From contig NZ_CP127174.1 in assembly GCF_030273315.1 (NCBI RefSeq), positions 372,001 to 436,000 of the forward strand: a stretch of 64,000 nucleotides of DNA, given 5' to 3'. Made by a program: the position numbers and the translations under genes. This DNA comes from Natrialbaceae archaeon AArc-T1-2. GTDB taxonomy: Archaea; Halobacteriota; Halobacteria; Halobacteriales; Natrialbaceae. The notes beneath the pieces are model-generated. The model made no database searches. It worked only from the letters and a program-made list of their open reading frames with translations, and was not told the DNA's origin. Positions 52,475-61,281 of this stretch are shown here, in pieces. Each line of letters opens with the position of its first letter. Position 1 is the first letter of the stretch.

Positions 52475-52493
52475 CCAATTTCCGTGTCCAATT
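52475..52493. promoter_or_regulatory. Two CCAATT motifs before the VP1-like gene
   Basis: GCCAATTTCC and TCCAATTTCG (CCAATT at 52,475-52,480 and 52,488-52,493) lie 73-91 bases before the start at 52,566. The same motif recurs five times at 57,479-57,614. Confidence 0.55.
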
Positions 52494-52565
52494 TCGCCAT
52501 TACGTCTCCCGATTCTCGGATTTTCTCTAATCTATTTCGACGCGTCCCGGCTACTACTATCGTGC

Positions 52566-54464
52566 ATGGGTTCCCGCAGCGCGACCAGCGAACAACACCG
52601 CTCTCCTTCGGGGCCGCCCGACGGTGACGATCAGGCCGGCCCGACGCCCGAGGTTCCGGAGTCGGTCGCTGGCTACGATCTCGAGGAGCGATCAGAGACC
52701 GCGATCGAGTGGGTCGGTCAGAACGGCGGCGTGCCGCCGGTCCACATCGATCGTGACGGCTACGAAACCACCGTCCGGGCCCGATCCGACGGCACCAGGC
52801 GACACGGCCACCGATGGTACGTGACGGTCTACTGGGACGACGGCAACGAACGCGCCCAGCAGACCATCGCGAGTCGGCGGCTGGCGTTGGACGAACCCGA
52901 CGACGGCTTTTCTCGAAACCGGGACGCCGCCCTCGAGTCCGCACTCGAGTGGATGAAAGAGAACCCGGCTGACGACGCAACCGACCAAGATGATACGATG
53001 AGCGACGACACCAGCACCTACGATCCGATAGCGGAGTGGAGCGACGGACAGCAATCACTCGATGGCGGCCCCGCGGCCGGCCAGGCGACCTTCGACGCTC
53101 CGCCCGACACGTCCGACCCGGAAATCGAGAGTATCGACGAGGTGAACGAGGGCGGGCTCATGGCCGACGAGCGGGAGTCGACTGGTGACCCGACCACGGC
53201 CGAACAGGAATCACTCGAGGTCGGGGCCGAAGCTCGCCGTGATCCCGAACAGGATGGTCTCGGTGAGTCCATTCCAGACGACGCAGGCACCGACGAGCCG
53301 GAGGACGAAGACCGCACACACGACGCTGTCGACGGCGACGAAATTCGATTCGGATCGATGGCCGTGGCCAACTCGTTTCGTGATGACAACGCGGAGCACC
53401 TCGGGCCGTCGGACGACCGCCGAACCAAGACCGTCTCCTTGGCGTCGGATGCCCCGGACCACGTCGTCGACGAGGCCGTCCGTATCTCAGAATCTGAGAA
53501 GGCCGAAGACGCCCAAAAGTTTGGACAGAACGAGCTGACCGACCACGAACGCGAGCAACTCGAGGACCGGGGGTCGTGGAAACCACATCGGCACTTGTTC
53601 CACGCCCAATCCGCGAAAGCGATCCTCCAGGGCCACGGAATCGACGACTGGCTCTCGTTCTACGATCCCGAGCTTTCGACCGACGAACACCGGAGCCACG
53701 CCGACGAGTGGAAACAACAGGAGGTCGGGGATCGACTCGACGTCGCCGACGAGCAACAGCAGGCCCGCATGGCGAAACAGGCCGAAAAGGTCCACGGCGA
53801 GATGTGCAACAACGCCGAAGACGCCTGTGCTGATGGCGAGCAGCCGGCGTGCGAGGCGCTTCTCGAGCAATGTGGGTACGACGAGGATGACATCGCGGAG
53901 CTGCTCGAGGCAGTCGAAGGGCTCGACGAGGACCCGGAAGACGTCTTCGCCGTTTCCGACGATGGCGACAGCCCCGACCTCGAGGCCGAGTCACGGTCGT
54001 TCGAGGCGTGGGCCCGTGACGTGATGCCCGAACCGCCGGAAGAACCGACCGACGAGGAACTCGCCCGGATCGCCCCGACGCCCGACCCCGACGACGTCGG
54101 CCGCGATCGGCTCCCAGGTCCAGCACTGGCGGCACTCAAGAAAGCATGGTCCGGGTACAAGCTCAGCCGGACCGAAGCACGCGACGCCCAGGACGACGCC
54201 GAGCACTACGCGGAGGTCATCAACGGCATCCGGGCCGTCCACGGTCAGAATCCGCTCGAGTTCGACGACCTCGAAGGGTTCGAGGGAGGCGAGATTCTAC
54301 CCGACGACCCCGACGAAACGTACCCGACTGCAGACGGTGAAATGACAATGGAAGAAGCCGGCGCTCTCGGTCGGTTGGGGAGTAGTCTTCAATCGACGTT
54401 CGACTCGTATACGGGTGGTGACTGTCCCGGTGGTGAGTGCTACGACCCGATGGCAGAGTTCTAG
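52566..54464 (+). CDS. Large acidic virion protein candidate (VP1-like position)
   Basis: A 632-residue, very acidic, Gln/Asp/Glu-rich soluble protein. No signal or membrane segments. A short beta region near 60-120 (GYETTVRARSDGTRRHGHRW) is followed by long disordered and helical stretches (TDHEREQLEDRGSWKPHRHL, WKQQEVGDRLDVADEQQQAR). The C-terminus has CPGGEC. In SH1-type genomes the largest virion protein gene, VP1, lies just before the packaging-ATPase region, so position suggests VP1, although SH1 VP1 is longer. Its stop overlaps the convergent ATPase gene at a CTAG palindrome. Confidence 0.6.
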   Translation: MGSRSATSEQHRSPSGPPDGDDQAGPTPEVPESVAGYDLEERSETAIEWVGQNGGVPPVHIDRDGYETTVRARSDGTRRHGHRWYVTVYWDDGNERAQQTIASRRLALDEPDDGFSRNRDAALESALEWMKENPADDATDQDDTMSDDTSTYDPIAEWSDGQQSLDGGPAAGQATFDAPPDTSDPEIESIDEVNEGGLMADERESTGDPTTAEQESLEVGAEARRDPEQDGLGESIPDDAGTDEPEDEDRTHDAVDGDEIRFGSMAVANSFRDDNAEHLGPSDDRRTKTVSLASDAPDHVVDEAVRISESEKAEDAQKFGQNELTDHEREQLEDRGSWKPHRHLFHAQSAKAILQGHGIDDWLSFYDPELSTDEHRSHADEWKQQEVGDRLDVADEQQQARMAKQAEKVHGEMCNNAEDACADGEQPACEALLEQCGYDEDDIAELLEAVEGLDEDPEDVFAVSDDGDSPDLEAESRSFEAWARDVMPEPPEEPTDEELARIAPTPDPDDVGRDRLPGPALAALKKAWSGYKLSRTEARDAQDDAEHYAEVINGIRAVHGQNPLEFDDLEGFEGGEILPDDPDETYPTADGEMTMEEAGALGRLGSSLQSTFDSYTGGDCPGGECYDPMAEF

Positions 54465-55189
54465 ACCGGCAACGCGTCGTCTAACAGCCCGTCGTCACCA
54501 CTGAAGTGGGGTCGTTCCCGACCGCAGTTGTCGGTATCGACCTTCTCGAACTCGCCGGAGTGTTTGTTCTCGACAATCGCCTCGCGAGCCGTCAGGTCCT
54601 TCAGCTCGTTCGCGTCGAAGACACTCGCCTTGTTGATTTTCTCGATGTCCCGCTGCTCGCTCACGTGGAAGTAGACCCGACGGTCGGACTGTGAAAGGAT
54701 CGTCAGCGGCATCAACGCCGGCCGCTGGGTTAGGTGGATCGTCTCGACCCCGTGTTTCCGGCCGCCGGTCTGCATCCGGTTCACGCGGCTGTCGAGCTTG
54801 TTCTTGTCGAGCACCTGGTGTGCCTCGTCACAGGAGACGAGTGCCGAGTCCGGGGCTTCGTCGATCTCGAGGTCCTTGCACAGCGCCATCGCGGCGGCAC
54901 TGATCCGCCCGTACAGCTCGGCGATCTCCTCGTCGTCCAGCGCGTCGGGCACGACCCGGACCCGACGGTGGTTGAACAAGCATTTCGGCCAATCAATTGA
55001 CTCGAATCGCTCCTTATCGACGACCAGGGTGCCGTAGAGGGCGTTGCCTTCGACCGAGAGCCCGCCTTCCTCGTCCTCGAGGTCGAAGTGGACCGCGATG
55101 TCGAAGTCCGGCACGCGGTCCTCGAGGAGTGCGCCGGTGTAGTAGCTCTTGCCGGTCCCCGACGCGCCGATGACGCTTACTCGAGCCAT
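54461..55189 (-). CDS. Genome-packaging ATPase (FtsK/HerA-like)
   Basis: A 242-residue P-loop ATPase. Walker A is GASGTGKSYY (~residues 8-17). Walker B is ALVSCDEAHQ (~120), with a Gln/Arg sensor region in RKHGVETIHLTQRP, typical of the HerA-FtsK packaging ATPases of PRD1- and SH1-type viruses. It would pump the viral genome into the membrane-lined capsid. It leads a minus-strand run of genes back-to-back with the plus-strand VP1-like gene. It is one of the strongest markers of the virus group. Confidence 0.88.
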   Translation of the reverse strand: MARVSVIGASGTGKSYYTGALLEDRVPDFDIAVHFDLEDEEGGLSVEGNALYGTLVVDKERFESIDWPKCLFNHRRVRVVPDALDDEEIAELYGRISAAAMALCKDLEIDEAPDSALVSCDEAHQVLDKNKLDSRVNRMQTGGRKHGVETIHLTQRPALMPLTILSQSDRRVYFHVSEQRDIEKINKASVFDANELKDLTAREAIVENKHSGEFEKVDTDNCGRERPHFSGDDGLLDDALPV

Positions 55190-55191
55190 CG

Positions 55192-55509
55192 TTAGATCTC
55201 ACAGCGGTAAATGCGGTTGTCGGTGGCCCACTGGCGGACGTCGACCGGATCAACCTGCCGGGGTGGCGATCGATCGATACCGAGGATCGGGTGGGCAGTC
55301 GCCATCGTCACCCACCAGTCGCCGTCGACGTTCGCGACGATCGCGAACTCGCCGACGAACGTCGATGCCCGCTTGAGTACCAGCCACTCGCGGCGCTCGA
55401 GCCCGTCCTCGAGGAGTCGATCGACGTCCGACAGACCGAGTCGCTCGGCCGTTAGGCACTCGGCAGCGCCTTCGATCGGCAACACTGCCGGTGGGATCAG
55501 GCTATCCAT
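55192..55509 (-). CDS. Hypothetical protein of the virion module
   Basis: A 105-residue soluble alpha/beta protein (MDSLIPPAVLPIEGAAECLT, TFVGEFAIVANVDGDWWVTM). Two bases separate it from the ATPase gene, and its start overlaps the upstream gene by eight bases. ATG 55,509 is chosen over 55,518 to limit the overlap. No family recognised. Position next to the ATPase is compatible with a packaging or vertex factor. Confidence 0.6.
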   Translation of the reverse strand: MDSLIPPAVLPIEGAAECLTAERLGLSDVDRLLEDGLERREWLVLKRASTFVGEFAIVANVDGDWWVTMATAHPILGIDRSPPRQVDPVDVRQWATDNRIYRCEI

Positions 55510-55924
55510 CGGTCTCACCCGGGCCCGTGTTCTTGACCCGCTCTTTCGCTGCGGTGAACTCCTCGAGCTCCTCCGCTTCGAGCATCTCCGCGAGAAGCTT
55601 CTCCCGTTCGGCGGCCTGCTCGTTGAACAGCTCGAGCAGCGGCTCCCATTCGCCGTCGACGATACCGGCGACGTAGAGGGCCATCTTCTCGGGCGTCACC
55701 ATTTCGACGTTGACGTCAACGTCGTGCTCCGCTCCGATCCGCCGGAGGTCGGCCCGTTGCATGTTCACGAGGTCGGCCATGATGTCCGCCGGCGAGTCGC
55801 CCGTCTCGCCTTCCTGGAGGAGCATCTGTGCGATCTGCTCGGGGTTCGAGAGCGAACTCGCAATGCCCTGGGGCGTCATGTCGATCCCGAGGCTCGAGGC
55901 GAGTCCGTCCTGTCCACCCATCAT
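55502..55924 (-). CDS. Helical protein of the virion module
   Basis: A 140-residue protein (MMGGQDGLASSLGIDMTPQG onward) with a Met-rich start and a long C-terminal helix (NEQAAEREKLLAEMLEAEEL) likely to be a coiled coil. The start at 55,924 overlaps the preceding stop (ATGA). No family recognised. Part of the minus-strand virion operon. Confidence 0.6.
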   Translation of the reverse strand: MMGGQDGLASSLGIDMTPQGIASSLSNPEQIAQMLLQEGETGDSPADIMADLVNMQRADLRRIGAEHDVDVNVEMVTPEKMALYVAGIVDGEWEPLLELFNEQAAEREKLLAEMLEAEELEEFTAAKERVKNTGPGETDG

Positions 55925-56568
55925 GCCGATGCACCTCCGAGATTGGCTGCCTCTTTCAGCCGGGCAATCTGTTCGTCGCTGTCGGGACGCATCGCGACGG
56001 CGACGGCGGCACACGCGAGCGACGAGCCCAGCAGCGCCCACGCCGGATCGACGTCGTCGTCCCCGTCGACGAGGATGTACTCGTTTGCGAACTCTGCCCC
56101 GTAGTAGCCGAGGCGGAACGCCGAGAAGACGTCCTGAAGGTCGTCCTCGAGGGCCTCCTGTGTCTCGTCGTCGAGCCCGACCGTCGCGAGTTTCGCGGCG
56201 CCGTCCTCGATGGACGTCTGTAGCTTCGACGTCGGGTTGTCACCTGAAAACGTGAACTCGTCGGCCGGATTCGACTGGTCGGACGTCGACTCCTCGCCGG
56301 TCTCGTCGTCCTCGTCGTCCTCGACGTCGTCAACGCCAGCGAACAGATCTCCATCGGCCAAGTCGTCGTCGGTGAGTTCGACCTCCTCGATCTCGACATC
56401 GTCGGAATCCGGTTCGGACTCTCCCTGATCGTCGTCGACCGCGTCCTCGAGGGCAGCTGCCGTCTGCTCGTCGTCGGGTTGCGTTTCGAGTTCCGCCTCG
56501 AGTTCGTCGACCGTCTCGTCGAGTTCGTCAGCACGGGCCTGTTCGTCGGCGATCTCCGGCTGCGGCAT
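55921..56568 (-). CDS. Acidic protein with one membrane segment (virion module)
   Basis: A 215-residue protein. The first ~115 residues are extremely acidic and low-complexity (DDDLADGDLFAGVDDVEDDE). A helical region follows, then a hydrophobic segment AWALLGSSLACAAVAVAMRP near residue 180. It overlaps genes on both sides by one to four bases. A membrane-associated virion component is likely from context. Confidence 0.6.
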   Translation of the reverse strand: MPQPEIADEQARADELDETVDELEAELETQPDDEQTAAALEDAVDDDQGESEPDSDDVEIEEVELTDDDLADGDLFAGVDDVEDDEDDETGEESTSDQSNPADEFTFSGDNPTSKLQTSIEDGAAKLATVGLDDETQEALEDDLQDVFSAFRLGYYGAEFANEYILVDGDDDVDPAWALLGSSLACAAVAVAMRPDSDEQIARLKEAANLGGASA

Positions 56569-56957
56569 CAGCTACCGCCTCCGTTGATCTTTCCGCGTTC
56601 CTTGAGCCCCTGTATGACCGCCCGGTCCGCCTCGAGCGGCTGGTTCGGATCCTGTGGGACGACTATTTCGCCACATTTCGCCTCCGACTCCTCGTCCGTG
56701 TCGGGCTCGAGGGTGACGTCGACGTCGTGGTCGTCAGAGTCGCTCGAGTCCGACGTCGAGCCGGACGAACGGGACCGATACCAGTAGACGGCCGCTGCGA
56801 CGAGTACGACGCCGCCGAAGATTGCGAGCGTTCGTTTGGAGACGCCAAGCGACGGACCGCTCGAGTCGTCACCGTCGTCGTCTGCTGTCGGCTGCTGATT
56901 GCGGTTCTGCTGTTCCTGTTCGTACTGTGCTTCGATTTCGTCGATGGAGTCACTCAT
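56568..56957 (-). CDS. Single-span membrane protein (virion module)
   Basis: A 129-residue protein starting MSDSIDEIEAQYEQEQQNRN, with one transmembrane helix (LAIFGGVVLVAAAVYWYRSR, ~residues 44-63) and an acidic exposed part with a single Cys. ATG 56,957 is chosen because the upstream part of the frame overlaps another real gene. Typical of minor membrane proteins in internal-membrane viruses. Confidence 0.65.
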   Translation of the reverse strand: MSDSIDEIEAQYEQEQQNRNQQPTADDDGDDSSGPSLGVSKRTLAIFGGVVLVAAAVYWYRSRSSGSTSDSSDSDDHDVDVTLEPDTDEESEAKCGEIVVPQDPNQPLEADRAVIQGLKERGKINGGGS

Positions 56958-57468
56958 GGTGAGAACAGTCTGAATCGTCACAGTCGTCGCCCCAGTCATA
57001 GGGGACTTGACAGTGTGGACAGTGATCGGGATACCCGGTGACCGTGGTCGCGCAGCTTGGACACTCGAACGCGTGAACGTCCGGCTCCGGGTCCGGGTTT
57101 TCGTCGGGCGCTTCCTTGGTGTGATCGATGACACCGCCATCAGTCCGGGCCCGATCAGCCCGGCGATCGACGACGTCGTCGACGAGATCCTCCCACTCGG
57201 CTTCGTAGTCGTACTCCTCGAGCGGGATGACGTCTTCCGGATCGTCGGGGTCGCCGTCCGCGGGGAGGACGTGCGGATGCAGCGACTCGCGGAAGTGCTG
57301 TCCCGAGGTCATCGGTCCCCAGGACTCACACCCCCAGCAGAACGTCCGGTACTTGTTCCCCGGCTTCTCGCTGCGCTCGATGCGCTTTACGAGTACCGGG
57401 ACAGTGCGAAGACTCGAGCAGTACCGACACTCTCGTCGGTCGGTCGCACCGTCACTCACGGTACGCAC
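56950..57468 (-). CDS. Double zinc-ribbon protein (virion module)
   Basis: A 172-residue protein with an N-terminal Cys set (RECRYCSS ... TFCWGCESW, residues ~13-50) and a C-terminal one (FECPSCATTVTGYPDHCPHC, ~135-155), so two zinc ribbons joined by an acidic linker. It ends in a His/Asp-rich tail (DDCDDSDCSHHE). It is the first gene of the minus-strand virion operon and divergent from the VP12-like gene. A regulator of late genes is an attractive guess. Confidence 0.65.
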   Translation of the reverse strand: MRTVSDGATDRRECRYCSSLRTVPVLVKRIERSEKPGNKYRTFCWGCESWGPMTSGQHFRESLHPHVLPADGDPDDPEDVIPLEEYDYEAEWEDLVDDVVDRRADRARTDGGVIDHTKEAPDENPDPEPDVHAFECPSCATTVTGYPDHCPHCQVPYDWGDDCDDSDCSHHE

Positions 57469-57658
57469 CGGCGGCTCGCCAATTCTCGGGTGCAGTTGCT
57501 ATCCGGATCATCGATGGAGGGCGGCGTGAAATTGGGCGGTGCTTGGAGGGCCGCCTGTCTCATCATTCGTCCGTTTCTTTAAGTAGCTAAGCCCAATTCT
57601 GCCAATTCCCAATTAATTAGGCCGTATATCCGATGGAACGCCCTCGGTTGGGAACGCA
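57469..57658. promoter_or_regulatory. Divergent late promoter with five CCAATT motifs
   Basis: CCAATT occurs at 57,479, 57,593, 57,602 and 57,609, and in reverse at 57,530-57,535. Three lie in tandem 9 and 7 bases apart. TATATC at 57,625-57,630 is 29-34 bases before the VP12-like ATG. The motif cluster suggests a shared activator or repressor. Confidence 0.65.
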
Positions 57659-57943
57659 ATGGCGACGGTAAACGTTAGCCGGGCGACGAACACGCTTTCG
57701 TCGTCGGCATTCCTCAAGTCCGCTGTCCTCATCGTCGGGGGCAGCCTCGGTGCACAGCTGGCCACGAGCTATCTGCGATCGAACGTTTACGACGTTCAGT
57801 TCGCCGGCGGTGACGCTGTCTATGCGCTCACCGCTGCGTTCGTCACACTCGCGGTCCTCCCACAACAGTACTCCCGACCGCTCGCTCTCGGGATGGGTGC
57901 GACGTCGGTGCGCGTCATCCTGGCCGACTACGGTGTCGTCTGA
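57659..57943 (+). CDS. VP12-like virion membrane protein
   Basis: A 94-residue protein with two to three hydrophobic helices (AFLKSAVLIVGGSLGAQLAT, DAVYALTAAFVTLAVLPQQY, LGMGATSVRVILADYGV). In SH1-like viruses a ~98-residue membrane protein, VP12, lies directly before the two capsid genes; size, topology and position agree. It starts the main plus-strand virion operon (57,659-63,484). A TATA box lies 29-34 bases upstream. Confidence 0.7.
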   Translation: MATVNVSRATNTLSSSAFLKSAVLIVGGSLGAQLATSYLRSNVYDVQFAGGDAVYALTAAFVTLAVLPQQYSRPLALGMGATSVRVILADYGVV

Positions 57944-57956
57944 GGTGATCGAACGC

Positions 57957-58496
57957 ATGGAAATCCATCAAACCGACGTCGAGCAGGAAACGACGCTTCA
58001 CTCCGGCCTCCCGTTCGTCGAGATGCAAGACGTCGCGGCCGGAGATCATCGAACGGCCGCCATCGAGATCACGGGCCCCGAGGGGTATCTCGTCGCGATT
58101 GACGCGGGCACCAACATCGCACCCGAGTTCCGCGACGACACGGGCGAGAAGCTCGACGGCTCGACGAAGGTCACCCTTCACAAGTGCTCGAAGCAGGGTG
58201 ATCCGCTTCCGGGCGGACAGGTCTTCTCGGACACGCTGAACCGCTTCAAGTACGAGAAGATGCGGGTCGAACCCGACTACTTCCGGTACATCGACGACGA
58301 ACTGATGATCGCCGAGCGCGAGATCGTCAAGCTGTTCGTCGAGATTCCGGAAGATGCCGCGGACTTCAGCGCCGAACAGTCCCGGCTCCACATCGGTGAC
58401 GACACCAGCGACTTCGGGACGCCGGTATCGATCCTCGACACGGACAACCTCACTCCCGAAGAGAAAGCCGCCGTCGACATGGCGGCACAGCGGTGA
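57957..58496 (+). CDS. VP7-like small major capsid protein
   Basis: A 179-residue beta-rich protein (MEIHQTDVEQETTLHSGLPF, then AAIEITGPEGYLVAIDAGTN, KVTLHKCSKQGDPLPGGQVF). Length, position and the single-jelly-roll character fit VP7 of SH1/HHIV-2, about 185 residues, one of two upright beta-barrel capsid proteins forming pseudo-hexameric capsomers. GAGGTG lies a few bases before ATG 57,957. The pairing with the next gene (~225 residues) is the hallmark of this virus group. Confidence 0.75.
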   Translation: MEIHQTDVEQETTLHSGLPFVEMQDVAAGDHRTAAIEITGPEGYLVAIDAGTNIAPEFRDDTGEKLDGSTKVTLHKCSKQGDPLPGGQVFSDTLNRFKYEKMRVEPDYFRYIDDELMIAEREIVKLFVEIPEDAADFSAEQSRLHIGDDTSDFGTPVSILDTDNLTPEEKAAVDMAAQR

Positions 58497-58501
58497 TCGA
58501 C

Positions 58502-59179
58502 ATGGCAGGAGACATCCAACCAGAGACCCTCAGCCACGCCACCGACGACGTTGACGTCGACCTCAACCAGAACCTCCTCGATCCGCAGCGCCACACTCGC
58601 GTCATCGAGTTTCTCGTCCCGGACAACCTCGAGTGGGTCGAGTACGACGCTCGACGTGACCCGGTCCGGTTCGTCCCCCGAACGATGCAGGAGTTCGAGA
58701 GTGCGGACTTCGACGACGGGACTGTCGCTGTCGACGCCAACCTCCAGCCGATCGCCGGCGAAACTGACCTCGAGGACCAGGAGTACCCCGCCGTCGTCGC
58801 CGTCGACACCGGAACGGGCGAGGAGGTCGACGTCGAGTCGATCGACTACGCCCTCAACGAGGTGACCCTCGAGGAGGTGCCGGATGCGGTGAAGCTCTAT
58901 CCAATCATGAGCGACGGCTACCTCAAAGTCGAGGGTTTCAACCAGTTCGATCAGCCCCAGGGGACGCTGTTCCCGTGGGGCTTCCCGCTGTTCCGGTTCC
59001 ACGATATGGAGCAGGACCGACGGGGACGCGAGATCAACCTCCACGGCTACGCTCGCTGGGATCGTCACGAGACGCTCGCGTTCAAGATCGACGCACCCCA
59101 GCAGATCGTCTGGGAGGACGAACACTACCCCGACAGCTACGTTTCGACCTTCGAGGTCGACGTGCGTATCGGCCTGTAA
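58502..59179 (+). CDS. VP4-like large major capsid protein
   Basis: A 225-residue beta-rich protein (MAGDIQPETLSHATDDVDVD, LDPQRHTRVIEFLVPDNLEW, GFPLFRFHDMEQDRRGREIN, STFEVDVRIGL). It matches the expected size (~232 residues) and place of VP4, the capsid partner of VP7. ATG 58,502 is chosen; GTG 58,493 overlaps the previous stop and is an alternative. Together with VP7 it should build the capsid shell around the inner membrane. Confidence 0.75.
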   Translation: MAGDIQPETLSHATDDVDVDLNQNLLDPQRHTRVIEFLVPDNLEWVEYDARRDPVRFVPRTMQEFESADFDDGTVAVDANLQPIAGETDLEDQEYPAVVAVDTGTGEEVDVESIDYALNEVTLEEVPDAVKLYPIMSDGYLKVEGFNQFDQPQGTLFPWGFPLFRFHDMEQDRRGREINLHGYARWDRHETLAFKIDAPQQIVWEDEHYPDSYVSTFEVDVRIGL

Positions 59180-59185
59180 GCACCA

Positions 59186-59371
59186 ATGGGCGTTCGTACC
59201 AGCGATTCCGTGGAGAACGGGACGACGGACGACGCCCGACCCTCGGACGAGCGCGACCTGTCGCCCGCCGATCCCTTTCTGATGGGATACGATACGTCCC
59301 GGATCAAACTGGATACGAACGCAGCCGAAGAGATCGGCGGCCTGCTCGTGCTCGCCTCGAGGGTTCTGTAA
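59186..59371 (+). CDS. Small protein after the capsid genes
   Basis: A 61-residue acidic peptide (MGVRTSDSVENGTTDDARPS, ending EIGGLLVLASRVL). It lies six bases after VP4. No motif is recognised. Tight spacing in the virion operon supports that it is real. Confidence 0.55.
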   Translation: MGVRTSDSVENGTTDDARPSDERDLSPADPFLMGYDTSRIKLDTNAAEEIGGLLVLASRVL

Positions 59372-59380
59372 CCGCGACAT

Positions 59381-59596
59381 ATGGGAGTTAGAGACCAAAT
59401 CAGAAACTCCGAGGAGTATCAGCAGATCGTCGCGGAGCAGAGCCAGCAACAGCAACAGCACGCCTCGAGCCCCGGTGAGGCCGTGGCCCCGGTCGTCTCG
59501 CTCGAGAAGACCGACCTCCACTTTCTCACCCAGCTCGCGATCCTGTTCATGCTGGTTCTGATCTACCGCGAACTGACCAGCCGAGGTGAGATATAG
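59381..59596 (+). CDS. VP13-like small membrane protein
   Basis: A 71-residue protein with a Gln-rich start (VAEQSQQQQQHASS) and a C-terminal transmembrane helix (FLTQLAILFMLVLIYRELTS). SH1 has a ~75-residue VP13 at this point between VP4 and VP2. Its stop shares a base with the GTG start of the next gene. Confidence 0.65.
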   Translation: MGVRDQIRNSEEYQQIVAEQSQQQQQHASSPGEAVAPVVSLEKTDLHFLTQLAILFMLVLIYRELTSRGEI

Positions 59597-61281
59597 TGCC
59601 GCTACCATCGGGGGACGACCTTCGCGACGCGGCAGACAGTGGTCTCCGGACGGCAACCGGAGATCGCGTCGGTGTCTCCGACGATTTCACCAGTACGGAA
59701 GACGCGACGGGCAGCGACGTCTCCCTCTCGAGTGACTTCACGTCGACCGACGACTCGGGCGGGGTGTTGAACGTTCTTTCCAGCGGTTACTCGGCAGCCG
59801 ACTCGGCCACCAGGTCGATGTCCGACACCGTTCTCGACAACGAACGGTTCAGCATCCAGGACACGGCTCGGACAGGGCTGGCACAGGCCCCGATGTCGGC
59901 TGCGTACAGCCTCCGTGAAGGTGAGGCGACGTGGCTGGATGACGACGAAGTCGCAGAAGGGTTCCGCCAGCTCGACGACGAGATTACCGAGACAGTCGAG
60001 GGTGCCGTCGAAGGAACCGCCCTGGATAACACCGGCACTGATGCCCTTCGATGGGCTGGTGACAACATCGTCCTTGAGGGCGCTCGCATCGGGATTGGTA
60101 CCAGCACCGGTATCGATACCCGTGAGGGAGAGACCGACTATACGCCCGGCCTGGCCGAAGCCGCCGATATCGGTCTGACAGTCGGGACCGCCGGTGCGGG
60201 TGCAGCAGCCACTCGAGGACTCCGTTCGGCCGACGAAGGCTCGGGGGCTCTTAGCCGCCTGACGAGTCGTTTCGGCGACGATGCCAGCGACGGACAGCGA
60301 ATGATGACCGACGGCGGTCAGCCGGCTGACGGTGGCTTGCCCGACGTGTTCAATCCGGGGCGAGACGGCGACGGTGTGCTCCCGGCAGTTCGTGACGGTG
60401 ATGGAGCAGCGACCGCGACTCGGTCAACGGACGACGCCACACGAACCGCAGAGGATGGTGACGCACTACTCCCGGCGGCCCGCGACGGCGATCGAGCAGG
60501 CGATCCGTTCACCAGGGCTGGAAACCGCTTTGGTGGCGACGATGCAGCCCAGGCCGGCACTCGAAGCAGCGACGACGCCCTGACGGCGACACGGTCCGAT
60601 GACGGCGTCTTCCGGGTCGACGATGCGAGTCGGGCCGGAACACGAAGCGGTGACGACGCGGCCCAGGTCGGAGCTCGAACCGGAGACGACGCTGCCAGCG
60701 CCGGCTCGAGGACAGGTGACGACGCTGCTCGAGCTACTCGAACGGGGGACGACGGCGGGTCGCTCTCCCAACGGATTCGTGACCGCATCGGGCAGGCGAG
60801 TGCACGCACCGAATCGGTCACGAGCCGGGCGGGTCAGGCCAGTGCTCGAGCGAGACAGCGGGCTGGCCAAGCACTCCGTGGCGCGACTCCGAGCCGACGG
60901 ACAGCGGCGCTCGTCGGTGGTGGCGCTGCGGCTCTCGTCGGTGGCGGTGCACTGTACGATACATTTCGTGACACCGGTGAGATGGTCGTCGAGACCGAGG
61001 ACGGCGACCATCTTCGGATCATGGAAGAAACGAACTATCCTGAAATCGAGGAACATCGCCCTCACGGCGGTACCCTCGTATCGGTGCATCAAGACGGAGC
61101 CAAACGCGGCTACTCGATCATCACGCGAATCGAGGGTCGGACGGTGTACCTTCTCGACAGTGACGGCGAAGAGATCTCGTCGACGGTCGACATGGCCGAG
61201 TTCGAAGAGGCGTTGCAGCGAGGAGTGACCGCACGTGAGGATGCGACTGGCCGCGATCTAACGGGTGAGACCGATGAGTGA
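59596..61281 (+). CDS. VP2-like repetitive virion protein
   Basis: A 561-residue protein from GTG 59,596. Residues ~1-210 are acidic and mixed. Residues ~270-385 carry a degenerate repeat of the form (A/T)-G-(T/S)-R-(T/S)-G-D-D-A-A (TRSGDDAAQVGARTGDDAAS). A short hydrophobic stretch (AALVGGGAALVGGGALYDTF) follows near 440, then a compact C-terminal beta domain of about 100 residues. It occupies the place of VP2, the long repetitive membrane-associated protein of SH1-type virions. Repeats may allow length variation. Confidence 0.65.
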   Translation: MPLPSGDDLRDAADSGLRTATGDRVGVSDDFTSTEDATGSDVSLSSDFTSTDDSGGVLNVLSSGYSAADSATRSMSDTVLDNERFSIQDTARTGLAQAPMSAAYSLREGEATWLDDDEVAEGFRQLDDEITETVEGAVEGTALDNTGTDALRWAGDNIVLEGARIGIGTSTGIDTREGETDYTPGLAEAADIGLTVGTAGAGAAATRGLRSADEGSGALSRLTSRFGDDASDGQRMMTDGGQPADGGLPDVFNPGRDGDGVLPAVRDGDGAATATRSTDDATRTAEDGDALLPAARDGDRAGDPFTRAGNRFGGDDAAQAGTRSSDDALTATRSDDGVFRVDDASRAGTRSGDDAAQVGARTGDDAASAGSRTGDDAARATRTGDDGGSLSQRIRDRIGQASARTESVTSRAGQASARARQRAGQALRGATPSRRTAALVGGGAAALVGGGALYDTFRDTGEMVVETEDGDHLRIMEETNYPEIEEHRPHGGTLVSVHQDGAKRGYSIITRIEGRTVYLLDSDGEEISSTVDMAEFEEALQRGVTAREDATGRDLTGETDE

